Assembly: GCF_000174435.1 (NCBI RefSeq)
Contig: NZ_ACJN02000002.1
Coordinates: forward strand, 496,001-560,000
Reading direction: 5' to 3'
Origin: Desulfonatronospira thiodismutans ASO3-1
GTDB lineage: Bacteria; Desulfobacterota; Desulfovibrionia; Desulfovibrionales; Desulfonatronovibrionaceae
DNA length: 64,000 bases
Below the pieces are notes generated by a model, which searched no databases, was not told where the DNA came from, and saw nothing but the letters and a program-made list of their open reading frames with translations. Within the stretch, counting starts at the first letter, position 1. Every line of letters starts with the position of its first letter. This document shows positions 33,214 to 42,388 of this stretch, piece after piece. Made by a program: the position numbers and the translations under genes.

Positions 33214-33329
33214 CCCTGTATTTTATCACGATATAGTACCAAGATATATGGGCTTGTCAACCAGCGTTGCCCAAGTTATACACTTGAAGATGTTACTGCA
33301 AATTGTCCAACAACCGCCGGAAGGATAAC

Positions 33330-34427
33330 ATGCCGGAGGAAGTAAAAAACCAGGCCCAGAGGGAGATGGAGCGCCTGGAAAAAAGAAAGCGGCTGGCCTA
33401 TATGGTGGCCCTGGCCTGTGGCGTGCTCATTTTTCTGCTGAGCTGGATTATCCGGGAGCCTGACGACCTTTTTATCCTGGTGCTGTACCCATTTTTCGCG
33501 CTGGTGCTGGCTTTGATGCTTTTTTTTGTCTGGCGGCGGAGCTTTCCCCTGCAGCAGCTGGAAGCGGTCATGTTCACAGCCGTGTCAGCAATGATTTTGG
33601 GCCGTCTGGCCTGGCACTTTCATTTGGGGGGCGAGCTGGACGATCACCTGCTGATGCTGGCTGGAGGGCACTACTGGTCCGTGGGCGTTCTCATCGTGGG
33701 CGGATTCGTTATGCTGGACCACAAGAAAGGAATTATTGCCGGCACACTGGTTATTCTTGCCTCCATAAGCATTGCCGCAACTGGTATAGCCGGGGAACTG
33801 CAGGATCAGGAAGTTTCCGGGCAGGCGCTCATATACTTGGCCAGGATACATCTTTTTCTGGGACTGCTGCTGGGGCTGGCGGCCGCAGCAACAACTTTGC
33901 GCGACAAGTACCGTGACGCTCTGATCTGGAACAACTCCCTGCAGGAACTGGCCTCTACCGACATGCTTACAGGCCTGGCCAACCGCAGGGCGGCGGAAGA
34001 TTTTCTGGAAAAGCAGGCCTACGCTAACAGGCGATATGGCAGGAAAGTCTCGGTAATTATGGCCGATGTGGACTTATTCAAGCAGGTCAATGACAAATAT
34101 GGACATAGCAGAGGGGACATGGTGCTTGTGGAACTGGGCCGGATACTTCGAAACTCTTTGCGGGAGACGGATCTGGTGGCCCGTTGGGGGGGAGAGGAGT
34201 TTCTCATAGTCGCCCCGGAGATTGATATGCAGGAAGCAAAGGAACTGGCTGAGCGCTGTCGCTGTGCGATTGCTTCAAGACAGGTGGCCGGCATTAATCT
34301 TACCATGTCTTTCGGGGTAACGGAACTAAGGGAGAAGGACAGTGTCGATACTGTCCTTTCCAGGGCCGACAACCTGCTTTACAAAGCAAAATCATCCGGG
34401 CGTAATCTGATTGTGGCCGAAGCTTAA
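33330..34427 (+). CDS. Membrane-bound diguanylate cyclase (GGDEF)
   Basis: The enzyme makes cyclic di-GMP from two GTP. I start at ATG 33330 (365 residues) because GGAAGGATAAC precedes it; the in-frame TTG at 33303 is less likely. The N-terminal half has about six hydrophobic segments (about 22-185) of no named sensor family. The GGDEF domain (about 200-365) has the active signature RWGGEEF (GGEEF, 287-291), DVDLFKQVNDKYGH for metal binding and the RETD inhibitory I-site five residues upstream, so it should be active and feedback-inhibited. It ends 4 bases before a converging gene. Confidence 0.93.
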   Translation: MPEEVKNQAQREMERLEKRKRLAYMVALACGVLIFLLSWIIREPDDLFILVLYPFFALVLALMLFFVWRRSFPLQQLEAVMFTAVSAMILGRLAWHFHLGGELDDHLLMLAGGHYWSVGVLIVGGFVMLDHKKGIIAGTLVILASISIAATGIAGELQDQEVSGQALIYLARIHLFLGLLLGLAAAATTLRDKYRDALIWNNSLQELASTDMLTGLANRRAAEDFLEKQAYANRRYGRKVSVIMADVDLFKQVNDKYGHSRGDMVLVELGRILRNSLRETDLVARWGGEEFLIVAPEIDMQEAKELAERCRCAIASRQVAGINLTMSFGVTELREKDSVDTVLSRADNLLYKAKSSGRNLIVAEA

Positions 34428-34431
34428 CCCC

Positions 34432-34788
34432 TCAGGACATATACACGAAGTCCCCGCTTTTTACCAAGTGTCCCCTGGGTTCCGGGAAGAAGTAGATCCA
34501 GGCCTGTACCTCCCGGCCTTCATCCAGTTGCACAGGCTTTTTTTCGCGTACATACCAGTGGGGATGGTTTTCCAGCCTGTCCAGCCTGTCCAGGCCGCGA
34601 CCGTCCACCAGGTAGACCTCTCCTCGGATGGGGCCTACCGCTTCGCTTTTGACTGTATAAGGGTAATCGTGAACGTAAAGGGCATAGTCTTCACTGGTTC
34701 TGGCCGGCCCAATATCCCTGGCGTCTTTAAGCAGGTGATGGTTGGAGCAGCCCTTCCTTAACGTGCCGTATACGAATACGTATTCCAT
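34432..34788 (-). CDS. Gamma-glutamylcyclotransferase-like (AIG2/GGCT) protein
   Basis: The 118-residue protein starts YVFVYGTLRKGCSNHHLL, the phosphate-loop-like signature of the GGCT fold, and has RGEVYLVDGRGLDRLDRLEN with the Glu that acts as general base, then WYVREKKPV. Enzymes of the family convert gamma-glutamyl amino acids or amines to 5-oxoproline; the bacterial short forms are poorly characterised. It lies 4 bases downstream of a hypothetical gene, so the two are probably co-expressed. Confidence 0.88.
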   Translation of the reverse strand: MEYVFVYGTLRKGCSNHHLLKDARDIGPARTSEDYALYVHDYPYTVKSEAVGPIRGEVYLVDGRGLDRLDRLENHPHWYVREKKPVQLDEGREVQAWIYFFPEPRGHLVKSGDFVYMS

Positions 34789-34792
34789 AAAC

Positions 34793-35161
34793 TCAGTTCT
34801 CTATGCTGATTTCCACTGTATTGCTCCGGGCTATCACTGTCTGTATTCCTTCCTTCTCCACATAGACATGCATAAAGCCCATGACCTCGTAGCGTCCGTT
34901 TTCCAGGTGGGTTGTGTCCCAGCGGACCGGAAAATTGCCGGCTTCGTCTCTGGATTCGCCTATCTTTATCCAGGAGTTGTGCCCCTTCTTGCGAAAGTAC
35001 CAGGGGTTGGCTATCTGGACCACTGAGCCCTGAATGCCCAGTTCCGATAACTCCTGGCGCAAGAGTTCCTTGTCCAGGTCTTCGCGTAGAAGAACCTTGC
35101 CTGAATAGCTCTCCAGGACATCTGTAGGTACAATGAAATTGGGTCCCCAGTTGTATGGCAT
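34793..35161 (-). CDS. Hypothetical protein, likely beta-rich
   Basis: I do not recognise this 122-residue protein. It starts MPYNWGPNFIVPTDVLESY, has no signal peptide or membrane segment, and the middle (SVVQIANPWYFRKKGHNSWI) and end (YEVMGFMHVYVEKEGIQTVI) alternate hydrophobic and polar residues as in a beta sandwich. It precedes the GGCT-like gene by 4 bases, suggesting joint function. A ribosome site (GGGAGGC) is visible before the ATG. Confidence 0.7.
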   Translation of the reverse strand: MPYNWGPNFIVPTDVLESYSGKVLLREDLDKELLRQELSELGIQGSVVQIANPWYFRKKGHNSWIKIGESRDEAGNFPVRWDTTHLENGRYEVMGFMHVYVEKEGIQTVIARSNTVEISIEN

Positions 35162-35372
35162 GTCTGCCTCCCTAAAGACTGTGTGATTTTTCTTTTTGCC
35201 ACCATTTCCTGCCAGGCTTTACAGCATGACCAGCGTGGTCTTCTGTTGTCTTTCGGCTGCAACGTGTCCTGTATCCCTGTGGGCCGGGGTGTTTGCCTGG
35301 TGAGGTGGGACGGGATGCTGCGGCCCACAGGGTGTACAGGGGTTTGGAGGTTGCAGAGGTATTTATGCAGAT

Positions 35373-36716
35373 TTACAATACCGGCAGATATTTATTCAAC
35401 TCGTACTCGGTGATCTGAATGCGGTAATTGTCCCATTCGATGATCTTGTTTTCAACAAACTTGTTGAAGATATGATCACCCAGGGCCTCGCGGATGACTG
35501 AACTCTTGGACAGCTCGTTTACAGCTTCGTGCAGGCTGCCGGGCAGGCTGTCGATGCCGTGTTTGGCCCTCTCCTGGACGTTCATTTCAAAGATGTCCTC
35601 TTCCACCGGCGCGGGCAGGGAGTAGCCTGCTTCCATGCCTTCCAGTCCGGCGGCCAGCATGGAGGCGAAAGCCAGGTACAGGTTGCAGGCCGGGTCCGGG
35701 GAGCGAAGCTCTACGCGGGTGGCCTCTTCCTTGCCCGGCTTGTACATGGGCACCCTTACCAGGGAGGAACGGTTGCGCCTGGCCCAGGCCACGTATACCG
35801 GGGCCTCATATCCGGGAACCAGCCTTTTGTAGGAGTTGACCCACTGGTTGCACACGGCTGTAAGTTCCTTGGCGTGGGTTAACAGGCCGGCAATATAGCT
35901 CTTGCCGTCGGAGCTCAGGTTGAACTCACCTTTGGGATCATAAAAGGCGTTTTTGCCGTTTTTGAAAAGCGACTGGTGCACATGCATGCCGCTTCCGTTT
36001 TCCCCGAACAGGGGCTTGGGCATGAAAGTGGCGTAGCAGCCGTGCTTGCGGGCGATCTCCTTGACGATAACCCGGTAGGTTATGGCCTGATCAGCCATCT
36101 TCAGGGCCTCCTGGTAGCGCAGGTCGATTTCGTGCTGACTGGGGGCCACCTCGTGATGGCTGTATTCCACCTGGATACCCATCTTGTTCAGGGCGAATAT
36201 GATATCCCTGCGGATGTCGTTGGCCCGGTCCAGGGGAGGTGCGTCGAAGTATCCGCCCACATCTATCCCCTTGGGAGCGGTGGAGTCCTCGAAAAGGAAA
36301 AACTCGAGCTCGGGACCGACAAAAAAGTCGTAACCCTTTTCTGCAGCTCTCTTGAGAACTCTTTTCAGGACATAGCGGCTGTCTCCCTCATAAGGAGTAA
36401 GGTCCGGGTTTTTGATGTCGCAGAACATCCGGGCCACGGGCTTTTCCGCGGGACGCCAGGAGACCATCTGAAAGGTGCAGGGATCCGGGATGGCTACCAT
36501 GTCGCTTTCGTGTATCCTGGAAAAGCCCTCGATAGATGATCCGTCAAAGCCCATGCCCTCGTCAAATGCTGCATCCAGCTCGCTGGGGGTGACCTGAAAA
36601 CTCTTGAGTGTCCCCAGAACATCCACAAACCAGAACTGGATAAAGCTTACATCATACTCCTTGACCGCCTTGATAACATCATCGGGATTTTTGCAATTAA
36701 AAACTGGTACATCCAT
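35373..36716 (-). CDS. glnA: Glutamine synthetase type I, alpha-like
   Basis: GlnA condenses ammonium and glutamate. The 447-residue protein has the N-terminal beta-grasp domain (FIQFWFVDVLGTLKSF), GFDGSSIEGFSRIHESDM, metal ligands in VGPELEFFLF and SHHEVAPSQHEIDLR, and NRSSLVRVP. The length and the end (HGIDSLPGSLHEAVNEL) match the GSI-alpha group, which lacks the 25-residue insertion and the adenylylation Tyr loop of enterobacterial GSI-beta. Control by GlnE is therefore unlikely, and feedback or P-II-linked control is more probable. A clear ribosome site (AAGGAGGC) precedes the start. Confidence 0.96.
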   Translation of the reverse strand: MDVPVFNCKNPDDVIKAVKEYDVSFIQFWFVDVLGTLKSFQVTPSELDAAFDEGMGFDGSSIEGFSRIHESDMVAIPDPCTFQMVSWRPAEKPVARMFCDIKNPDLTPYEGDSRYVLKRVLKRAAEKGYDFFVGPELEFFLFEDSTAPKGIDVGGYFDAPPLDRANDIRRDIIFALNKMGIQVEYSHHEVAPSQHEIDLRYQEALKMADQAITYRVIVKEIARKHGCYATFMPKPLFGENGSGMHVHQSLFKNGKNAFYDPKGEFNLSSDGKSYIAGLLTHAKELTAVCNQWVNSYKRLVPGYEAPVYVAWARRNRSSLVRVPMYKPGKEEATRVELRSPDPACNLYLAFASMLAAGLEGMEAGYSLPAPVEEDIFEMNVQERAKHGIDSLPGSLHEAVNELSKSSVIREALGDHIFNKFVENKIIEWDNYRIQITEYELNKYLPVL

Positions 36717-37115
36717 TTTGTGCCTCCTTAAATAGTGTTTTGCATTAAGCTTTCCCCGTGATATTACATTATTCGGGCCAAGTAATTTTTGTTCTTTTAT
36801 TTCGAAGTGTTATGTGTGGAAGGGGGCAGAGGTGCCCAGGCTGGGGGTACAGGTGTTTACAGTTTTGTAAGGTGCGGGGGTGTATTGCAGGGGCTGGTTT
36901 GCAATTTTGTCAAAAAAGAGGAGTTGAAGGTTTTTGCAAACAGGAGACAGAGTTTTTTCTCAAAAAGGGGGAGGGCTGGAAAAAGGTTTGAACATGAATG
37001 TGCTGCGTAGCACACCAGGGAGGCAGGCCATGCAAGAAATGCCCTGCCCGCGGCACAGTACTCTTGTGGGCAAACAAAAGCATTGCCCGGGAAAAGTGCT
37101 GCCGGCGAACCCGGC
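36717..37115. other. Intergenic region upstream of glnA
   Basis: About 400 bases lie between glnA and the P-II-like gene. The glnA promoter must lie here. I found no good sigma-54 site (minus-strand TGGCAC-N5-TTGC) and no clear sigma-70 pair. The part 36820-36900 is G-rich on the plus strand. No coding signal is evident. Confidence 0.4.
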
Positions 37116-37472
37116 TCAGTCCTCCTGCTTGTCCGGGGCCTGGTCCAGAGTGCACAGGTGACATATTCCGGATACTTTTTTGAGCTCCACAACAAAGGAT
37201 ATGCCTGCCCCGGGCTTGTCTAAGTGGCCGGCGTCCATGATAGCCTGATGCACTTTTTCTGAGATGTCCTGGGAAACTATGGTCAGAATGATTTCTTTTT
37301 CCGGCTGGATGGGTATGCCCAGCAATGTCTTGGTTTCCCGGATACCTGTACCGCGGCCGTAGATAATGGTGCCGCCTTCTGCCCCGGCTTTTTTGGAGGC
37401 CTTGATCAGGGGTTCGCTTGTATTTTTGTTTACAATAGTGACTATGAGATCAAAATTATCCATGCCGGTCAT
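37116..37472 (-). CDS. P-II-like protein linked to DUF1538 genes
   Basis: The 118-residue protein has the P-II ferredoxin-like pattern (DNFDLIVTIVNKNTSEPLIK, then GAEGGTIIYGRGTG, EKEIILTIVSQDISEKV) but lacks the GlnB uridylylation Tyr in a typical T-loop. A Cys pair (CHLC) lies near the end. It overlaps the upstream DUF1538 gene by 4 bases, so it probably acts on those membrane proteins as GlnK acts on AmtB (inference). The ATG four codons in (MDNFDL) is an alternative start. Confidence 0.85.
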   Translation of the reverse strand: MTGMDNFDLIVTIVNKNTSEPLIKASKKAGAEGGTIIYGRGTGIRETKTLLGIPIQPEKEIILTIVSQDISEKVHQAIMDAGHLDKPGAGISFVVELKKVSGICHLCTLDQAPDKQED

Positions 37473-38200
37473 TTCCTCCTGGTCTTTAGGTTTAGAAATA
37501 CTCCCACGGTCATTACTGATAAGATGGGGGCCAGAGCCACCAGGGCAATGAGGCCGAAACCATCGTGTATGGCGCTTCTGCCTTCCATGGCTTCGGCAAG
37601 ACCCAGAGCGATGGCCATTACAAAAGTCACCGTCATGGGACCGGTGGCCACGCCCCCGGCGTCAAAGGCAATGGATATAAAGGACTGCTCGCTCAGCTTC
37701 ATCATTAAAAGGGCCAGAATATAGCCGGGCAGCAGGATGTAGTAGATGGAAAACCCGAAAATGATTTTACCCATGCCCATGGCCACAAAGACACCCACTC
37801 CCAGGGAAAGGGTTATGAGCATAAACATCTGGCCCAGACTGCCGGCGGAGGCCCTTTCGACATTGTAGCACAGGATACGGACTGCTGGCTCGGCAATAGT
37901 GGCTACCAGGCCCAGGACAAATCCGATGGGGATCAGGATCCAGAGGTTTTCAAAGTTGTTCATTATCTCGCCCATCTCAGCGCCCACCGGCATAAAGCCG
38001 ACCTCCACACCCTGAAGAAAAAGGGTCAGTCCGGCAATGGCCAGCACAACACCTTTGAACAGGTTGATGACATACTGGCGGTCCAGTTGGAGATAGGCGA
38101 ACTGAAAAAATATAAAAAAAGCCAGAAGCGGGCCAACAGCCATGAGCACATTGACCAGGACATGACTTACGTCCAGAAATTCAAGGATAAGCGAGGTCAT
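37469..38200 (-). CDS. DUF1538 family membrane protein (second)
   Basis: This 243-residue protein has about seven hydrophobic segments and two internally similar halves with FDAGGVATGPMTVTFVMA, a motif shared with the preceding gene (FDAGGVTTGPVTVPFILA). The family has no established function; conserved Asp/Gly/Thr in membrane helices suggest a transporter. It overlaps its neighbours on both sides by 4 bases, so all three genes are translationally coupled. Confidence 0.88.
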   Translation of the reverse strand: MTSLILEFLDVSHVLVNVLMAVGPLLAFFIFFQFAYLQLDRQYVINLFKGVVLAIAGLTLFLQGVEVGFMPVGAEMGEIMNNFENLWILIPIGFVLGLVATIAEPAVRILCYNVERASAGSLGQMFMLITLSLGVGVFVAMGMGKIIFGFSIYYILLPGYILALLMMKLSEQSFISIAFDAGGVATGPMTVTFVMAIALGLAEAMEGRSAIHDGFGLIALVALAPILSVMTVGVFLNLKTRRK

Positions 38201-38892
38201 GAGTAAATTATCCCCAGAATCATAACGCTTAAAACAGGTCCAATGGAGGCCAGGCCGATTAGTCCGAAACCGTCATTAAAGGAGGATTTTCCTCCAAGAA
38301 CAGCCGTAACACCCAGGCCCAGAGCCAGGATAAAAGGCACTGTAACCGGTCCTGTGGTCACCCCTCCGGCATCGAAGGAAATGGGCACAAAATCAGTAGG
38401 GGTGAAGTAGGACAGAATCAGGATCAGAGTGTATCCACCGGCGAAGATATAGGCGATGGGTATGTTTAAAACAATACGCAGCATGGCCAGGGTGACGAAA
38501 ATGGCCACTCCCAGAGCCACGAAAAGCACCAGGATGTACCGGCTGACCATTCCTTCGGAGACCGTGTCCACATATCCGGCCAGGACCCATACATCGGGTT
38601 CGGCCATGGTTACGGCATAGCCCAGAATGAAGGCGAAAAAGAGAAGAAAGATAAGCGAGCCGTGCTTGGGCAGCTCTGCGCCGATGGCTTCGCCCATGGG
38701 CAGAAGACCTATCTTGACTCCCTGCAGAAAGAGCAGCAGGCCGGACATGACGAAAAGGACCCCGATGAGAAAACGGGCGAATTCTTCCCAGGGCATGGAG
38801 ATAAGCAGCACCTGCAGCAGGATTACCACTGCGGTTATGGGCAGCACCGCCTGAACTACCTCAATAAGTCCTTCCTTGAATTCACTGGTCAT
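38197..38892 (-). CDS. DUF1538 family membrane protein (first)
   Basis: This 231-residue paralogue of the next gene has the same topology: MPWEEFARFLIGVLFVMSGL near the start, LFLQGVKIGLLPMGEAIG, and FDAGGVTTGPVTVPFILA near the end. It heads the DUF1538-DUF1538-P-II operon. The two paralogues probably form a heteromeric channel or carrier controlled by the P-II-like protein; the transported compound is unknown. Confidence 0.88.
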   Translation of the reverse strand: MTSEFKEGLIEVVQAVLPITAVVILLQVLLISMPWEEFARFLIGVLFVMSGLLLFLQGVKIGLLPMGEAIGAELPKHGSLIFLLFFAFILGYAVTMAEPDVWVLAGYVDTVSEGMVSRYILVLFVALGVAIFVTLAMLRIVLNIPIAYIFAGGYTLILILSYFTPTDFVPISFDAGGVTTGPVTVPFILALGLGVTAVLGGKSSFNDGFGLIGLASIGPVLSVMILGIIYS

Positions 38893-39141
38893 GGGTTCTT
38901 TTTACATTAAAGAAGGGATATTTTCAACTGGAATATACAGGACAGGGAAGAAGGCATGGGGCATGGGGCATGGGGGTGCGGGGTGCCTGTCCCCAATTGA
39001 GATACGATATTCTATTTTGTAAGTTTCGCTGAAGTGCTATTCAGGGACGTTTTGCACCGGTATCTGGAGAAGAAGGGAAGAAGAGAGGGAGCGAGAGGGC
39101 GATTTGAAGAGACCGGGGGGTGAACAGTAGATGGTGAGGGT

Positions 39142-39217
39142 TTACAGGCCTTTTCCTTTATTGTCATTTAAGGAGGGGCCGGATCCATTTTTTTTGCAAC
39201 CTGGAAAAGGCCTGTAA
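39142..39217. repeat. 15-base inverted repeat downstream of glnB
   Basis: TTACAGGCCTTTTCC (39142-39156) pairs perfectly with 39203-39217 across a 46-base centre. The long loop and lack of a terminal T-run on the minus strand make a standard terminator unlikely. It could be an mRNA 3' end structure or a repeat remnant. Confidence 0.7.
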
Positions 39218-39235
39218 ATTTTCCGGGGCGGGCAG

Positions 39236-39276
39236 AAGGCCCGGGAAGTACCGAAATAAGCGAGTGCCCGGGCCTT
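39236..39276 (-). terminator. Stem-loop at the glnB 3' end
   Basis: A 10-base perfect stem AAGGCCCGGG/CCCGGGCCTT (39236-39245 with 39267-39276) lies about 20 bases after the glnB stop on the minus strand. It lacks a T-run, so termination may need Rho or the structure may only protect the message. Confidence 0.5.
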
Positions 39277-39295
39277 TGGGTTCTTGAGGGTTGAA

Positions 39296-39658
<363 letters not shown>

Positions 39659-39716
39659 TTAAGGGTTTATAATTGTGGGTAACTTCTATCTATTGTTTTT
39701 TTCAGGTCCTCTGGGT

Positions 39717-39749
39717 AGCGGCACCCGCCAGCTCGCCCGGGGTGCCGCT
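39717..39749 (-). promoter_or_regulatory. Stem-loop between amtB and glnB
   Basis: A 10-base perfect stem AGCGGCACCC/GGGTGCCGCT (39717-39726 with 39740-39749) with a 13-base loop lies just after the amtB stop. There is no T-run on the minus strand. It may reduce read-through or stabilise one part of the amtB-glnB message. Confidence 0.5.
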
Positions 39750-39777
39750 TATCAGCACTGCTTGTGCCCTGCCAGTA

Positions 39778-41034
39778 CTATTTGGTCCCCTTGGAGCCAA
39801 CGAATTCCGGGTAGGCAGTCATTCCGCAGTCAGCCATATCCAGGCCCTCGTACTCTTCTTCCTCACTTACTCTGATACCCATTATGGCCTTGATGGCATA
39901 CCAGACTATAAAGGCTGTGCCGAACATCCATGCGAAAATAACTCCGATTCCAGCCAGCTGCCCGCCAATGGTGGCGTCAGGGTTGGAGAGAAGCACTGCC
40001 AGAATGCCCCAGACACCTACTACACCGTGCACGGATATAGCACCCACAGGGTCGTCTATCTTGAGGAACTTGTCCAAAGCCACGATTGAGCCAACAACTA
40101 TTGCCCCACCCACAGCACCGATAAAGGAAGCCAGGATCATGGGAGGCAGGCTGGGCTCGGCAGTGATGGCCACCAGTCCGGCCAGGGCACCGTTTAGGGC
40201 CATGGTCAGATCAGCCTTGCCGAACCAGAGTTTGGATACAATGAGGGCCACCACTAAGCCTGAGGCTGCGGCGATATTGGTATTGGCGAAAACCATGGCC
40301 ACGGCGTTGGCTGACTCAACATCCGATACCTTGAGCTCGGAACCGCCGTTGAAGCCGAACCAGCCCATCCAGAGAATAAAGGTTCCCAGGGTTGCCAGGG
40401 GCATGTTGGCACCGGGTATGGCGTTTACCTTTCCGCCGGGGCCGTATTTGCCCTTTCTGGCACCGAGAAGAATAACACCGGCCAGGGCTGCAGCGGCACC
40501 GGCCATGTGCACAATGCCTGAGCCGGCGTAGTCAGCGTAACCCAGTTCATCCAGAAATCCGCCACCCCAGGTCCAGTAGCCGTGAACCGGGTACAGTACG
40601 CCTGTGAGTATGACTGCAAAGAGCAGAAAAGCCCACAGCTTCATACGTTCTGCAACAGCACCGGATATGATGGACATGGCCGTGGCCACAAAGACCACCT
40701 GAAAGAAAAAGTCGGATATATCCGAGTAGTAGGGAGCATCGTCTCCACCGCCCACCACCTGGGCCACGGTGTTGTCACCGCCTATAAGAAAGCTGATGCC
40801 CGGAATCACCGAACTGCCATCGCCGTACATAATATTGTAGCCCACCAGCATGTACATGATGCAGGCAATGGAGTACAGGGCGACATTCTTGGTCAGTATC
40901 TCAACGGTGTTCTTGGATCTGACCAGGCCGGATTCAAGCATGGTAAATCCGGCAGCCATCCACATGACCAACAGCCCTGACAGCAAAAAGTAAAACGTAT
41001 CCAGAGCATAACTGAGTTCCAATAAACCTTCCAC
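39778..41034 (-). CDS. amtB: Ammonium transporter
   Basis: Amt/MEP-family channel for ammonium uptake. The 418-residue protein has eleven hydrophobic helices and no cleaved signal. Family residues are seen in AAGFTMLESGLVRSKN, the pore His pair in GSGIVHMAGAAAALAG and ISVHGVVGVWGILAV, and the cytosolic GlnK-binding end. It is transcribed with glnB and has a sigma-54-type promoter candidate about 225 bases upstream. Confidence 0.96.
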   Translation of the reverse strand: MEGLLELSYALDTFYFLLSGLLVMWMAAGFTMLESGLVRSKNTVEILTKNVALYSIACIMYMLVGYNIMYGDGSSVIPGISFLIGGDNTVAQVVGGGDDAPYYSDISDFFFQVVFVATAMSIISGAVAERMKLWAFLLFAVILTGVLYPVHGYWTWGGGFLDELGYADYAGSGIVHMAGAAAALAGVILLGARKGKYGPGGKVNAIPGANMPLATLGTFILWMGWFGFNGGSELKVSDVESANAVAMVFANTNIAAASGLVVALIVSKLWFGKADLTMALNGALAGLVAITAEPSLPPMILASFIGAVGGAIVVGSIVALDKFLKIDDPVGAISVHGVVGVWGILAVLLSNPDATIGGQLAGIGVIFAWMFGTAFIVWYAIKAIMGIRVSEEEEYEGLDMADCGMTAYPEFVGSKGTK

Positions 41035-41782
41035 TTGCTAATCCTCCTTTGATTGCTGGGCAGTCAATACATGAAAACAAATTTGTAAAATAGATCGAGT
41101 TCTGCCCGAAACTCAATCTGGGCAAGCCTTCCTGTCACTTAGTGATGCCTGAGTCAGTACATCTTTTTGCCTGTCCGGCTCGGGGTGTGCATAGACCTCC
41201 TCCCTTGGTTGATAATTTTGTGTATAAAAATAAAAGAAAGAACTGCTGATGTTGATTAAAAGCAATATGAGTGCCGTTTTGGATAAGTATTTGTATATTC
41301 AGGACTTTATTGATTGAAGGAGAAAAAGGTGACAAGATTGCTGTACAAAAATGTAAACATGGCAAGGCATGGGTGTTTGTCGGTTGACCTTGATGTATAA
41401 AAAATGCAGTTAAAGTAAGGCAAAATAGTTGGCAGAAAGGGTGGAACAGAGATGCTTTGATGGGGGCAGGTTCATTAAAATCAGTATTTACAGGGCTTTA
41501 AATGGGTAAGGGTGCAGCTCGCGGGCAGGCAGGTGAGGTGCTGGCACTGTGATATCTATAATACTTTTTTGTAAAAAAAGGATTGTGTGCGGCGTGATCC
41601 CGGCAGGATTTTTATTAAAGGCTGGTTGCAGGCGGCAGGCTTTTGGCATAATTATGACTGCCTGGTTGGATGGGAAGGTTTTTATGGTTTGAAAACCACA
41701 ATGCAGTTATGCATATGTTACAAGACGTTTGGATTGCCAGGGTGAAGCAGGTGAATGGTGCACGTAATAAGTGAAAGGTTGT
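41035..41782. other. Long intergenic region between amtB and the GNAT gene
   Basis: These roughly 750 bases contain the amtB leader and sigma-54 site (41261-41276). The remainder is AT-rich with scattered GGTGCA half-sites (for example near 41755) but no complete NtrC dyad that I can defend. A minus-strand frame at 41615-41869 has no family features and was not accepted as a gene. Confidence 0.45.
41261..41276 (-). promoter_or_regulatory. Sigma-54 promoter candidate for amtB
   Basis: On the minus strand the sequence CGGCACTCATATTGCT matches the -24/-12 consensus TGGCAC-N5-TTGC with one mismatch, with GG and GC separated by the required 10 bases. The predicted start near 41249 gives a leader of about 215 bases. 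Sigma-54 control of amtB-glnB under nitrogen limitation is well known in other proteobacteria. Confidence 0.6.
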
Positions 41783-42295
41783 ATGATGGTTGAGAATTTT
41801 GAAAAGGTACAGAGCCAGGCACAGATAAAAAGGACTTCCTTGTTGGCCCGAAAAATATGGCAGGAGCATTACACGCCCATCATAGGCATAGAGCAGGTGG
41901 AGTACATGCTAAAAAATTTTCAGAGTCCAGAGGCCATAAGTGACCAATTGCAAAACGGGGCAGTGTACTACCTTGTGGTAAGCGCTGGTGAGGACTCCGG
42001 ATACCTGGCCCTGGAGCCCGATCCTGAAATGGCATCGGCCAAGCTGAGCAAAATATATGTGCTAAAGGATAAAAGGCGTTGCGGGCTGGGCAGAAAGACT
42101 CTGGAATTTGCCGAGATGCTTTGCCGGGATATGGGGGTCAAGGATTTATGGCTTACCGTGAACAGGCACAACCACGCAGCAATCGCCTTCTACCGGCAGG
42201 AAGGGTTTACCGCCGCCGAGACCGTGGTGCAGGACATAGGCGGCGGCTTTGTTATGGATGATTACAAAATGGTCAAAAGTCTCAGTCGAGGATGA
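41783..42295 (+). CDS. GNAT-family N-acetyltransferase
   Basis: Starting at ATG 41783 gives 170 residues; a GTG at 41771 is in frame but less likely. The acetyl-CoA binding region is KIYVLKDKRRCGLGRKTLEF (the R/Q-x-x-G-x-G/A loop as RRCGLG), followed by DLWLTVNRHNHAAIAFYRQE with the usual Asn and Tyr, and GFTAAETVVQDIGGGFVMDD. The end MDDYKMVK is common in this subgroup. The substrate (protein N-terminus, polyamine or antibiotic) cannot be told. Confidence 0.88.
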   Translation: MMVENFEKVQSQAQIKRTSLLARKIWQEHYTPIIGIEQVEYMLKNFQSPEAISDQLQNGAVYYLVVSAGEDSGYLALEPDPEMASAKLSKIYVLKDKRRCGLGRKTLEFAEMLCRDMGVKDLWLTVNRHNHAAIAFYRQEGFTAAETVVQDIGGGFVMDDYKMVKSLSRG

Positions 42296-42388
42296 TGTAA
42301 AGCAAACTTCTCTGAATAACTGCATTGCAATTGAATAGTAGGAGCCTGCTGTCAGTTCCTCAATGGCTTTTAAGCGGGATCAGGGAGG

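Larger units (their letters stand above)
32850..33329. other. Intergenic region made of nested repeats
   Basis: About 480 bases separate the divergent B12-radical SAM and diguanylate cyclase genes. Most of it (32889-33213) is bounded by inverted repeats and contains a REP-like hairpin (33099-33178) and a half-copy of the family B end (GTAACCATTCAGGGG, 33068-33082). No gene is evident. The cyclase ribosome site GGAAGGA lies at about 33319. Confidence 0.6.
38893..39295. other. Intergenic region with several small repeats
   Basis: About 400 bases without a gene. It contains an 8-base tandem repeat (GGCATGGG x3, 38953-38976), a REP-like GGGGTGCCTGTCCCC (38980-38994), a stretch related to the right end of the 32889-33213 element (near 39008-39048), a purine-rich tract (39067-39105) and two inverted repeats just after glnB (next entries). 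Confidence 0.6.

Noticed and set aside
36717-37115. Sigma-54 site upstream of glnA
   Set aside because: The best candidate (GCAAGAAATGCCC near 37032) matches too few -24 positions.
41615-41869. Possible minus-strand gene of 84 codons upstream of the GNAT gene
   Set aside because: No ribosome site, no family features, and the composition looks like translated AT-rich spacer.
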